A stretch of DNA of 64,000 bases, from contig NZGF01000075.1 in assembly GCA_002690915.1 (NCBI GenBank), positions 1-64,000 of the forward strand. Reading direction: 5' to 3'. The first letter of the stretch is position 1; every line of letters starts with the position of its first letter. A program made the position numbers and the translations under genes. Positions 33,925 through 45,886 of the stretch are shown one piece after another. Below the pieces are notes generated by a model. It saw only the letters and a program-made list of their open reading frames with translations, searched no databases and had not been told where the DNA came from. This DNA comes from Crocinitomicaceae bacterium. Its GTDB lineage: Bacteria; Bacteroidota; Bacteroidia; Flavobacteriales_D; Sanyastnellaceae.

Positions 33925-35328
33925 ATGAAAAAACTAGCCCTCCACTGGCAAGTCATCATTGGTTTGTTGCTCGGTGTCGTCTATGCCTGGTTCAGTGTAA
34001 CCATGGGTTGGAATGACTTCACCTTGGCGTACATCCAGCCTTTTGGTGACATTTTCATCAACTTGCTCAAACTCATTGCTGTTCCATTGGTGCTGTTCAG
34101 CATCATAAGCGGCGTCACCAGCTTGGGAAACATACAGAAACTGGGCCGGATGGGCATCAAGACGCTGCTCACTTATGTTGTCACAACAATGGCTGCCGTG
34201 GTCATCGGATTGGCCCTCGTAAACATCTTCCAACCTGGATCTGGAGCCGACGACGAACTGCTCAAAGCCAATCGAATTCGCTACGAACTTTGGCGTGACG
34301 CCAATGGCATTCAGGCATTGGATGACATCCGGAGCATTGACGACCCAGCCAATGCTGCGCTGGTCCAAAGCATTGCTGCCGAGGAAGCAGCATCCAGCGA
34401 TTGGGTCACCGACAAACTGAATAAGGCCACCAACACGAAGAACTCAGGACCGCTTCAGCCTCTCGTGGATGTTGTCCCCAAAAACATCTTCAGTTCGCTG
34501 GTTGACATGTCCATGCTGCAAATAATCTTCTTTGCGATCTTCTTCGGCATTGTCGTCGTCGGGTTACCTGACGAGAAGAAAGCGCCTTTGACACGCGCTG
34601 TCGATTCGCTTAACGAAGTCTTTGTGCAAATGGTATGGGTGGTAATGAAAGCCATGCCCTTTTTTGTTTTCGCTTTGATGGCCGGACAAATCGTCAAAGC
34701 GGCCGGCACGGAACCGGAGATGCTAAAGCAACTGCTGAGCTTCCTTCTGCGCTATGGCCTAGTGGTGGTGCTAGGGCTAGCCATCATGGTGTTCCTTTTC
34801 TACCCCGCGCTGGTCGCATTGACCATTAAAAAATTGACCTGGAAACGATTTCAGTCGGGCATGCGCGATGCGCAATTAACCGCTTTCTCGACGTCGAGTT
34901 CGGTAGCGACACTTCCGGTGACGATGAAGTGCGTTCACGACCGTCTGGGTGTGAGCACGCGTACTTCGTCATTCGTACTGCCCATTGGTGCGACGGTGAA
35001 CATGGACGGTACCAGTATGTACCAGGCCATTGCGGTTGTGGCCCTTGCACAGTTTCACATGGTCGACCTCGCTTTTAATCAACAGGCAGTTATCGTATTG
35101 ACGGCCACCCTCGCTTCCATCGGCGCGGCAGCTGTTCCCTCTGCAGGCTTGGTGCTCATGATCATCGTGCTCGAAAGCGTGGGATTGAATCCGGCGTGGA
35201 TTGCATTGATTTTCCCCATTGACCGGATCTTGGACATGTGCCGAACAGTGGTCAACGTGACAGGCGATGGAGCCGTTTCTTCGTTCATTGCGGCTTCTGA
35301 AGGCGAATTGACTCCACCATCAGCCTGA
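33925..35328 (+). CDS. Dicarboxylate/amino acid:cation (DAACS) symporter
   Basis: LHWQVIIGLLLGVVYAWFS; FSTSSSVATLPVTMKCV; GATVNMDGTSMYQAIAVVALAQ; RTVVNVTGDGAVSSFIA. Confidence 0.95.
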   Translation: MKKLALHWQVIIGLLLGVVYAWFSVTMGWNDFTLAYIQPFGDIFINLLKLIAVPLVLFSIISGVTSLGNIQKLGRMGIKTLLTYVVTTMAAVVIGLALVNIFQPGSGADDELLKANRIRYELWRDANGIQALDDIRSIDDPANAALVQSIAAEEAASSDWVTDKLNKATNTKNSGPLQPLVDVVPKNIFSSLVDMSMLQIIFFAIFFGIVVVGLPDEKKAPLTRAVDSLNEVFVQMVWVVMKAMPFFVFALMAGQIVKAAGTEPEMLKQLLSFLLRYGLVVVLGLAIMVFLFYPALVALTIKKLTWKRFQSGMRDAQLTAFSTSSSVATLPVTMKCVHDRLGVSTRTSSFVLPIGATVNMDGTSMYQAIAVVALAQFHMVDLAFNQQAVIVLTATLASIGAAAVPSAGLVLMIIVLESVGLNPAWIALIFPIDRILDMCRTVVNVTGDGAVSSFIAASEGELTPPSA

Positions 35329-35338
35329 AACACGTGCA

Positions 35339-37393
35339 ATGAGGTGGATCCAATGCATATGCCTGCTTCTCGCATTGATGTTCGCCACGGCCCCAAAAGC
35401 TTCGGCCCAGTGGGACGAGGAGGAAGAAGCATGCTCGTCCATGCTGCAAAGCAAAACGTTGAAACTTTACGAAAAAGGAATCAACGGCTCCAAATATGAC
35501 CGTTCTGATCGCGTTGCATTTCTCGAGGAGGCGCACGAAAGGGACGAACAGTGCATGGCGTGTTTGTTTGAGTGGGGGCGATTGGAGTTCAATGCCATCA
35601 AGCGATCCCGCGGGTCATTTCATCCCGCACAACAGCCCTTGCTTCAACTCATCAGTGCTTGCCCGTTCTTCCGCGCTGAAGCTTGGTACATGCTCGGCGC
35701 AATGGCCTACGCTGACCGTGATTACGAGGCTGCTCAATCGTATTTTGATGAATACCTGCGGTTCCCGCCCGCATCCCAAGAGGTCCTCGGCAAACGCCGA
35801 GACCGGCACGTTGAAGAAGTAAAGGACGTGCTACCGACCATTGCCTTCGAATTGGAATTTCGCAAAAACGAAGGGAACTACCACCCGGCTTCCATTCCTC
35901 ATGTCAGCACCCTCCGGGATGAATTCCTCCCCGCCCTTTCGCCCGATGGAAGCCTGCTGTTTTTCACGAGGCGCGAGCGTTACAAAGCCAAAGGCGATGT
36001 GGTTTCCACCGAGAGCGAAGTGTTCTATGCCGCAGAACGACAAACCGGTGAAGAGTTTAATGCCGGATTGGCCCTTGAATCCCCATTCAATTCCGGAGCG
36101 CGATACGGTGGAGCGAGCATATCCATTGACAATCGGGAATTGTACATCGCAGCGTCTAATCCAACAGGGGGAAATGCAGATAACATCGATTTGTATGTGA
36201 CTGAATATGAAATTGTCGACAAGGACGACAACGGCGATTTCTTTTACATCTGGGGTCCGCTCACACCCATCATAGCGCTGAACACACCCGACGGCTGGGA
36301 AGCCCAGCCTGCCCTAAGTGCGGACGGCAATGAATTGTTTTTCGCCGCAGTCAATGCCAATTCTCGACAGGACCGAAACGGCAACCCCACCATGGACATC
36401 TGGTCTTCTACGCGCTCTGAGTCCGGCGAGTGGCAAACCGCACAGATGCTGCCGACGCCGGTCAATTCCGACAGCAACGACAAGGCACCGTTTTTGCACC
36501 CCGACGGCAAAACCCTCTACTTCGCGAGCGACCGAAGACCGGGCGGTGGTGGCTACGACATATGGATGTGCCGTAAGGACTCTACAGGTAAGTGGGGCGA
36601 AGCCTCAAATTTTGGCGCCCCACTGAATACGTCGGGCGACGAGCAAGGCCTTGTGGTCAGCACCAATGGTGCTGAAGCCTTTTTCTCCGGACGACGCGAT
36701 GGCACACAAGGGATGGACATCATCCGCTTTCCTGTCCCTGATGAAATGAAGCCGGAATCGGTGTTCATCGTTCAAGGTGACCTGCTGGGCCCGGACAAAA
36801 AAATACCAGAGGGCGCTCGGATGTACCTCCAATATGCGCAATCCAAAACAGTGCAAGAGATCGAAGTCAACCGCGAGGACGGCCACTTCGCTTCGGTTGT
36901 TCGGGCAATCGAAGGTGAAGATGTACTGCTCGTTGCGGAAGCTGACGGCATTGCATTCGAAGCTCAGGTGATATTTGACGCCGATTCAGAGTCAACGCTT
37001 CCTGAGCGCGTAGAGGCTCCTGTTGAGCTCGAAGAAGCATCAAACGGAGAGCCTTTTGAAATTGGCGATATTCAATTCACTACCAACTCTGCAGAGATCA
37101 ACCGCACCAGTTTATTGATGCTCGACCTCTTCGCCGCCTACCTGCTTCGCAATGACGCCATCGGCGTGCACATCAAGGGACACACAGACAATCGGGGTCG
37201 ACTCGAGGACAACCAGGTGCTTTCTGAAGCCCGGGCAGCTCGTGTGGCCTCCGCGCTGGAACAATTTGGCGTAGCGCCCAATCGCATTACGCACGAGGGC
37301 CTTGGGCAATCACGCCCGATAGCGTTAAACACCACTTCAGAAGGCCGGTCCAAAAACCGGCGTACAGAATTTGAAATTCGCCTTGGGAACTGA
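35339..37393 (+). CDS. OmpA-family protein with N-terminal TPR-like and PD40/WD40-like repeats (PorE-like architecture)
   Basis: Signal peptide; TPR-like AEAWYMLGAMAYADRDYEAAQSYFDEYL; PD40 repeats (LSPDGSLLFFTRR, LHPDGKTLYFASDRRPGGGGYDIW); OmpA C-term HIKGHTDNRGRLEDNQVLSEARAARVASAL...GRSKNRRTEF. Confidence 0.88.
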   Translation: MRWIQCICLLLALMFATAPKASAQWDEEEEACSSMLQSKTLKLYEKGINGSKYDRSDRVAFLEEAHERDEQCMACLFEWGRLEFNAIKRSRGSFHPAQQPLLQLISACPFFRAEAWYMLGAMAYADRDYEAAQSYFDEYLRFPPASQEVLGKRRDRHVEEVKDVLPTIAFELEFRKNEGNYHPASIPHVSTLRDEFLPALSPDGSLLFFTRRERYKAKGDVVSTESEVFYAAERQTGEEFNAGLALESPFNSGARYGGASISIDNRELYIAASNPTGGNADNIDLYVTEYEIVDKDDNGDFFYIWGPLTPIIALNTPDGWEAQPALSADGNELFFAAVNANSRQDRNGNPTMDIWSSTRSESGEWQTAQMLPTPVNSDSNDKAPFLHPDGKTLYFASDRRPGGGGYDIWMCRKDSTGKWGEASNFGAPLNTSGDEQGLVVSTNGAEAFFSGRRDGTQGMDIIRFPVPDEMKPESVFIVQGDLLGPDKKIPEGARMYLQYAQSKTVQEIEVNREDGHFASVVRAIEGEDVLLVAEADGIAFEAQVIFDADSESTLPERVEAPVELEEASNGEPFEIGDIQFTTNSAEINRTSLLMLDLFAAYLLRNDAIGVHIKGHTDNRGRLEDNQVLSEARAARVASALEQFGVAPNRITHEGLGQSRPIALNTTSEGRSKNRRTEFEIRLGN

Positions 37394-37427
37394 TGCCATC
37401 TCAGCCCTTTGGTGAAGAATGTACTGC

Positions 37428-37952
37428 ATGAATCATCCACGGATATCGATACTGACCGTCCTCGTACTCTTCGGATGCAGTGGCGCAAAGGCTCCATCGG
37501 CTGAAAGCTATATTACCTCATGGAGTTATTTCGGAGATAGCATTGCAAATACCTCTAATCGCATATCCATGCAAGGCGCTGCTAACCTGTTGAGCGCCAA
37601 TGGAGAGGTCACCGGGCTGTTCGAAGCCCAAATCGTGCAAAGCTGCTAGAACTTGGGGTGCTGGATCAGCGTCAAAGGCGGCAACGGCGATACCATCATG
37701 GTGTTCATGAAAGACCATGCGTATTTCGTTCCGACGGACAGCCTCCAAGGCAAAACAACCTACTTCTCCGGCAAGGCTTTCAGCGATACCGTCTCAGTTG
37801 CCATGCAAAAGCACATGCTCGAGGATGCCGGAGCATCGCAAGCCGAAATCGACGCAATCACAGCCCCCTCATTCGAGCTGGCATTTGAAGCCACCGGTGT
37901 TATGATCGCAGATGTACCAGTGGGCGCACCGATGGCTAATACCGTCGACTGA
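37428..37952 (+). pseudogene. DUF4920-like lipoprotein gene interrupted by one in-frame TAG (37647-37649)
   Basis: ORFs 37419-37649 and 37653-37952 are in the same frame; joined product ...GEVTGLFEAQIVQSC*NLGCWISVKGGNGDTIMVFMKDHAYFVPTDSLQGKTTYFSGKAFSDTVSV... looks like DUF4920; lipobox-like LVLFGCSG. Confidence 0.75.
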
Positions 37953-38079
37953 ACCATCTCGAAAGCATGTGAAATTTTATGATTTGCAACATGCCAATAG
38001 GCACAATTATGCGTTGAGAACTTCATGACTGCTCCAAGCCGATTGTCGCGTCTGGCGTTACCTTCGGTAGGATAGACAC

Positions 38080-41000
38080 TTGAAGTTCATGAAGCGATTT
38101 TCCAAGGTCCTCCTCCTCTCCGCCACTCTGCTTTTGAGTGGCAATACTTGGCTGTTTGCCCAAACATCCAACGACGACTGGGACCACGCTACCCGATACT
38201 GGAACCACCAGAAATACAATCCTGCTCAGCACCACTACGACGTGTGGCTCGCAGAACAAACCGATGCCGCCAATTCCAAAGTGGCCCTGGCAAGATACCG
38301 CAGTACCGCCTGTGCCATTCAACTGCAGCATCAGGATGCCGCCGAACGCGTGCAAGCCTTCGAGAATGCCTTTCCGGAGCATCCGTTGGTGCGACAAGCG
38401 CGCTGGGATTTTGCCAACTACCTCTACCGCAAGCGCGATTGGAAGGATGCCGCCGTAGCCTTCGATGGGCTCAACACCTTGCGAATGAGCGCTGCGCAAA
38501 AACTTGAGATGCAATTCAAACGCGGCCACGCTTTGTTCGAAATGGAGCGCTACGATGATGCCCGATTGGATCTGTTTGCCGCGATGGAGGCCGGAGAAGC
38601 GGCCGGTGCTTTCGAGAAACCCGCGCGGTACTACTTCAGCCACATTTCTTACTTGAAAGGACAACCGCAAGTTGCCCTGGAAGGTTTTGAATCGCTGAAA
38701 GACGACTCAAAACTGAAGCGGGTGGTTCCGATTTATGTAGCCCAACTGTTGCATGAAACCGAGCAGTACGATCGCCTAATCGCATATGCTCCTGTGGTTT
38801 TCGCTGAAGATGTTGACCTCAGTAAGAGGCAGCGTGCTGACATCTCCCGCTTGGTAGGAGACGCCCTGTACCGCCGGCAAAGTTTCAACGAAGCGCTTCC
38901 CTACCTCGAGGCGGCCTATCATGCTACGAGAGGCATGGGTAGAACGCGGGATTTTGCGTACCAGATGGGGTACACATACTATCAGTCGCAGGAGCATCTC
39001 AAGGCATTGACTTGTTTTGCCCTTGTCGTTCGGGATTCGGATGAAATGGCGCAACTGGCACACTACCACACAGCGGCCTGCTACCTGGCACTCGAAGAAA
39101 AAGAGAAAGCGAAGTTGGCCTTTAAGAAGGCTTCAGATTTAAACCACGATGATGGCATTCAAGAAGATGCTTTGTTTAGCTATGCTAAACTCGCATACGA
39201 ACTGACCTTCAACCCGTTCGATGACGCAGTCGTTGCCATTGAGCGGTATTTGGAGCGTTACCCCAACTCACGCCGGAAAGACGAAGCTTACGGATTTTTA
39301 CTCGAGGTCTACATGTCTTCCAAGGATTACGAACGGGCACTGGAAGCACTGGAACAAATTCAAACAAAGACTCCCGACGTGAAGAAGGCATACCAATTGG
39401 TCGCCTACAACCGAGGTGTCGAACTTTTCCGCGCGGCCTCCTACGCCGAATGCCACGCCTTCTTTGAAGCGGCACGGACTTATCCAATCGATGCCACCCT
39501 CGCTGCGGAGTCACATTTCTGGCAAGGCGAAGCCCATTATCTCCAGCGAGATTACACCGCCGCCACAGGTGCCTATGCGGCTTTTGAATCGGCACCCGGG
39601 GCTTTTAAAAGCAAGCATTACGCCAATGGCATGTATGCACGAGGCTACTCATTGTTTCAACGGGGGCTTTACCTGGACGCGTTGAGCGCGTTCCGAAGCT
39701 ACCTCAAGACGACAGATAAATCAGCCTTTCCCAAGAGGATCGATGCTAAGCTACGTGTGGCGGATTGCTACTACGCCAACAAAGAATTTGAACCGGCCGG
39801 ACGTTACTATGGTGAAGTCATAGCGGAGAGCAAAAAAGACGAGGCCTACGCTCGGTTTCAGCGTGCCGAGTGTTTCGGCACCCTCAACCAGCCATTAGCC
39901 CAAATCCAAGAATTGAATGCCCTCGTCGCCACAGGAACTCAATCCACTTATCTGCCCGAGGCCCTGTATGCTCTTGGACGTGCCGAGATCGAAACAAATG
40001 ACATTGAATCAGCAAGGACACACCTGCTAGAATTGCGGTCCACATATCCAGAATCCCTCAAAAGTAAGAATGCATTAGTCGACTTGTGCCTCATCGCTAT
40101 GAAGCAAAACCAACCGTCGGAAGTGCTGGCCCTGTGGGACGAGATCCGAACGAGGTACGGAACAGATGCTATTGCGAGTGACGCTTACAATGTTGTGGAA
40201 CCCGTTTTAATCGACCAAGGACTCCTAAACGATCTGCCTGCGGGTGTAGGGCTAAATACAGACGAAATCGAAGCGCGTTTATTCAATGCGGCCCGTGAGG
40301 CAGCCTTGGAACGGGATTGCGAAAAGGCCATCCGGCGTCTAGGCGAATACATTGATGACTACACGAACGGTACGTTTTGGACGGAGGCCCATTTCTTCCT
40401 CGCCAACTGTGCCTACGATACCGGTGACTTCAACCAAGCACGGGAGGCCTTCGAAACCGTACTTCAAGCGCCTGTTAACGACTACACCGAGCCTTCAGCG
40501 CTGGGAGCGGCTACCATTGCTTGGAACGCACAGGACCTCGCTGGAGCAAAACAGCATTACGCCACCTTGGAAGCCACATGCGTTTTGCAAGAGAATGCAC
40601 TTGAAGCTCGAATTGGGCTAATGCGCTGCCATTATCTGTTGGACGAAACGGAGGATGCTTTGTCTTACGCCAATTTAGTCATCGAGGACAGCAAGACACC
40701 CGAAGATATCGCAGCGACGGCGCGGTACTGGAGGGGCAAAATGAACTTTGAAGCCGGAGCGCACACCGATGCCTCTCCAGATCTGACCAAGGTTGCAGCA
40801 CTTGGCGGCACACGGGGAGCGGAAAGCCAATTCATGCTGTGCCAAATCGTCCATGCAAGTGGCGATTATGCCGCTACCGAACAGGCCCTGTTCGAGTTTA
40901 TTCAGACATACGCCAACTACGATGTCTGGAAGCATCAAGCTTTCTTGCTTCTTGTCGATACCTACATCGCGCTGTCAGATTGGTTTCAGGCCCGAGCTAC

Positions 41001-41169
41001 GGCTGAAAGCATCTTGGAATACGTTGAAGTGGAAAACATCCGGATGGCAGCGAGTCAAAAACTTGCCACCATTGATGAATTGGAACTGGCCGAACTGAAT
41101 CCTCCAGCCTCCGACGACAGCACCGAAGCGAATACTTCCATTCCCACACAAAACGCTCCCGAGCAATGA
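38080..41169 (+). CDS. Large TPR-repeat protein with signal peptide
   Basis: 1029 aa; many TPR-like units (ALPYLEAAYHATRGMGRTRDFAYQMGYTYYQSQEHLKALTCFALVV, DFNQAREAFETVLQ); start could be 38089. Confidence 0.85.
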   Translation: MKFMKRFSKVLLLSATLLLSGNTWLFAQTSNDDWDHATRYWNHQKYNPAQHHYDVWLAEQTDAANSKVALARYRSTACAIQLQHQDAAERVQAFENAFPEHPLVRQARWDFANYLYRKRDWKDAAVAFDGLNTLRMSAAQKLEMQFKRGHALFEMERYDDARLDLFAAMEAGEAAGAFEKPARYYFSHISYLKGQPQVALEGFESLKDDSKLKRVVPIYVAQLLHETEQYDRLIAYAPVVFAEDVDLSKRQRADISRLVGDALYRRQSFNEALPYLEAAYHATRGMGRTRDFAYQMGYTYYQSQEHLKALTCFALVVRDSDEMAQLAHYHTAACYLALEEKEKAKLAFKKASDLNHDDGIQEDALFSYAKLAYELTFNPFDDAVVAIERYLERYPNSRRKDEAYGFLLEVYMSSKDYERALEALEQIQTKTPDVKKAYQLVAYNRGVELFRAASYAECHAFFEAARTYPIDATLAAESHFWQGEAHYLQRDYTAATGAYAAFESAPGAFKSKHYANGMYARGYSLFQRGLYLDALSAFRSYLKTTDKSAFPKRIDAKLRVADCYYANKEFEPAGRYYGEVIAESKKDEAYARFQRAECFGTLNQPLAQIQELNALVATGTQSTYLPEALYALGRAEIETNDIESARTHLLELRSTYPESLKSKNALVDLCLIAMKQNQPSEVLALWDEIRTRYGTDAIASDAYNVVEPVLIDQGLLNDLPAGVGLNTDEIEARLFNAAREAALERDCEKAIRRLGEYIDDYTNGTFWTEAHFFLANCAYDTGDFNQAREAFETVLQAPVNDYTEPSALGAATIAWNAQDLAGAKQHYATLEATCVLQENALEARIGLMRCHYLLDETEDALSYANLVIEDSKTPEDIAATARYWRGKMNFEAGAHTDASPDLTKVAALGGTRGAESQFMLCQIVHASGDYAATEQALFEFIQTYANYDVWKHQAFLLLVDTYIALSDWFQARATAESILEYVEVENIRMAASQKLATIDELELAELNPPASDDSTEANTSIPTQNAPEQ

Positions 41170-42932
41170 AGACCTTGACCTTGATGTCTGCCGCGGTAGC
41201 GGCCTTAGGATACGCTGCACCCGCCTTTGCAGAAGCACCTCGAGATACGCTGGATTTAAACGTCACTTTCGTCGGCGACAGGGAGGTTCTCATGCGCGAT
41301 GCACACAAAGAAATGCATTGGCCCGAGCCAGCTGCAATCCAACTCCAGAAGCCAGACTTCACCTACGCCGTGCTGCCGAAACGCATTGACGTCCAGCCTA
41401 CGTGGGAACGGGAAAAAGCGAAACGATTGAAGGTGGAGGACCCACTCCAGCGCCTTTATAAAGGATTTCTGGAGACGAGCATGGGAAACTACACGAGTCC
41501 CTTCTTACTCCTGAACTATGCCGATCTCCGTTCACGAGAACAAGCTTGGGGGATGGAATATGAGCATACCTCCACACGGGGTGGATTTTCATCTGAAAAC
41601 AATGAGTTGGGTGACGGGGTTCCTCAAAACTTTAGCAGAAATGAGCTGGAGGGATGGTACAAACGCTTTTTCAAAAAAGAATACGTCAAGGTGAGTGGTC
41701 GTTACGATCGAAATGTCATCAGTTACTACGGTCGCATTGCTGACCTGAACGAACCCGACAATTCATTCTTCCCACTCGGCGACTCAAGCCGTTTCAGCGC
41801 CTTTCACATTCGCGCAGCCATCGGTGATACGGAATCAGCCAAACGCCCGTGGAATCACCGCGTTGCTATCGATTACGGAAGGCTATGGAACGACCAGAAT
41901 ACCAAGGAGCACAACTTCGATGTACATACCCAGCTGAAAGGGAAAATTGAGGATAACCCAGTTCAACTAGAGGCACACGCAAACATCGACCGTTTGGACC
42001 GCGCAGAAGAAGGTCTGACCCTACCCACCATGAAGCAGGCCATATTTGACCTGCATCCTGCCATTTACAAAGACTACAAATCACTCAAAACGAAACTTGG
42101 ATTCGGCATGTGGGTCGACGCTCAAGGAAATCAGCCTTTCTTGTTTGTGCCAGAATTGGAAGCGTCGGTATCGCTGCTTCAAGACCTTTTCATTCCTTAT
42201 GTTGCAGTAGGCGGAGGAGTCAATCAAAACCGCTTTGAAACCGCGCTTCAGTCGAATCCTTTCCTGCCCTCCCCGACCGATTCCACCTCAATGTGGAAAA
42301 ACTCGTATGAATCCATCAACGCATTGGCCGGAATGCGAGGCTCAATTACATCGGCCTTCACGTTCGATCTAAGTGCATCACATCGCCGCGTCAACCAAGC
42401 ACTCACATGGACTCCCTCAGACGTCTTTGGCACAGGAGCACGTTTCCATCCTTTCTACCAGGATCTTTCAATAACAACACTTCAAGCCAATGCCAACCTT
42501 GCTCTTGGAACTTCTACAACCCTCCAAGCTCAAATCCAACAGCACGCCTACACAGTGCGCGACTCGGCGATCAGCGAACAAACCCCTTGGAACCTACCAA
42601 GGCTCGAAATCAACGTGCGCGCACGGCACAGTTTCAAGGAAAAGCTTATAGTGCAGACAGGTGTACGCGCTGTAACTGGGCGACGCGGATTGCAGGCCGC
42701 TCCGATCAACGCCGGCGGAACGGACTTGATAGAGAGCAATGCCGAGGTCATCGGCTACGCCTATGATCTAGCCGACATCTTTGACTGGAACATTCGATTG
42801 GAATACCGCTACAACGCGCGTCTAGGAGCTTGTTTATCAGGCGAAAATCTCCTGAATAAGTCGAATCCAATTTTCTTCGGATACAACAGCCAAGGAACCC
42901 GGGTAACCTTCGGATTCAATTACGCTTTTTAG
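41166..42932 (+). CDS. Outer-membrane beta-barrel protein (TonB-dependent receptor-like barrel, no clear plug)
   Basis: Signal peptide SAAVAALGYAAPAFAEA; alternating strands; C-term NARLGACLSGENLLNKSNPIFFGYNSQGTRVTFGFNYAF ending in F; 4-nt overlap with the TPR gene. Confidence 0.75.
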   Translation: MKTLTLMSAAVAALGYAAPAFAEAPRDTLDLNVTFVGDREVLMRDAHKEMHWPEPAAIQLQKPDFTYAVLPKRIDVQPTWEREKAKRLKVEDPLQRLYKGFLETSMGNYTSPFLLLNYADLRSREQAWGMEYEHTSTRGGFSSENNELGDGVPQNFSRNELEGWYKRFFKKEYVKVSGRYDRNVISYYGRIADLNEPDNSFFPLGDSSRFSAFHIRAAIGDTESAKRPWNHRVAIDYGRLWNDQNTKEHNFDVHTQLKGKIEDNPVQLEAHANIDRLDRAEEGLTLPTMKQAIFDLHPAIYKDYKSLKTKLGFGMWVDAQGNQPFLFVPELEASVSLLQDLFIPYVAVGGGVNQNRFETALQSNPFLPSPTDSTSMWKNSYESINALAGMRGSITSAFTFDLSASHRRVNQALTWTPSDVFGTGARFHPFYQDLSITTLQANANLALGTSTTLQAQIQQHAYTVRDSAISEQTPWNLPRLEINVRARHSFKEKLIVQTGVRAVTGRRGLQAAPINAGGTDLIESNAEVIGYAYDLADIFDWNIRLEYRYNARLGACLSGENLLNKSNPIFFGYNSQGTRVTFGFNYAF

Positions 42933-42952
42933 ACGCGCATTATCGCTTGTGA

Positions 42953-45067
<2,115 letters not shown>

Positions 45068-45085
45068 GGCTCGATGTGACCACGC

Positions 45086-45883
45086 ATGACCTGGCTTAAC
45101 AAAACCGTTTGGATTACAGGAGCGAGCAGCGGCATCGGTCGGGCCGCAGCTAACCAATGGGCCGAACTCGGCGCCAATGTCATTTTATCCTCGCGAAAAG
45201 AAGCCGCCCTCCATGAAGTTTCAAACCAATGGTCCGAGTCTCAGCAATCGCAGTCACTGATCTTACCATTGGACTTATCCCAATCGGATCAATTGGCGGG
45301 TAAAGTCGCAGAGGCACTCCAATGGGCCGGAACCATCGACGTTATGGTTCATTGTGGTGGCATCAGTCAACGGTCGACCGTTCTCGAAACCGATTTGTCG
45401 GTTGACCGGCGCGTGATGGAAGTAGACTACTTCGGCACCCTTGCATTGACTAAAGCATTGCTCCCCCACTTCGTGGAGCGTAAATCCGGACAATTTGTGG
45501 TGGTTACGAGCCTAATGGGATTGTTTTCGTCTCCGATGCGTTCAGGCTACTGCGGTGCGAAGCACGCCTTGCATGGTTTTTTTGAATCCCTTCGTGCGGA
45601 ACACCACAACGATGGCATCGGAGTAACCATGGTGTGCCCAGGGTTTATTCACACGAACATTTCCATGAATGCCGTTGTTGGCGACGGTAGTCAACAGGGC
45701 ACCATGGATGCCAAAACCGGAGCCGGCCTTACGCCCGAAGCGTGCGCTATTCGCATGGTGCGCGCAGTCGAACGACGCAAGCCCGAAGTACTCATCGGAC
45801 GGTTCGAAATTGTAGGAGCCTACCTCAAGCGCTTTGCTCCAGGGCTGATGCGGCGCATTGTCCGGAAGGCGGCAGTCACGTGA
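45086..45883 (+). CDS. Short-chain dehydrogenase/reductase
   Basis: VWITGASSGIGRAAANQWAELGANVILSSRK; YCGAKHALHGFFESL. Confidence 0.94.
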   Translation: MTWLNKTVWITGASSGIGRAAANQWAELGANVILSSRKEAALHEVSNQWSESQQSQSLILPLDLSQSDQLAGKVAEALQWAGTIDVMVHCGGISQRSTVLETDLSVDRRVMEVDYFGTLALTKALLPHFVERKSGQFVVVTSLMGLFSSPMRSGYCGAKHALHGFFESLRAEHHNDGIGVTMVCPGFIHTNISMNAVVGDGSQQGTMDAKTGAGLTPEACAIRMVRAVERRKPEVLIGRFEIVGAYLKRFAPGLMRRIVRKAAVT

Positions 45884-45886
45884 ACC

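Noticed and set aside
37647-37649. TAG as pyrrolysine codon
   Set aside because: No Pyl machinery is visible here and the residue position is usually Lys/Gln; nonsense mutation, error or Gln read-through is more likely.
38023-38670. 215-aa minus-strand ORF
   Set aside because: Antisense to the TPR gene start; no start signal or domain, low-quality composition.
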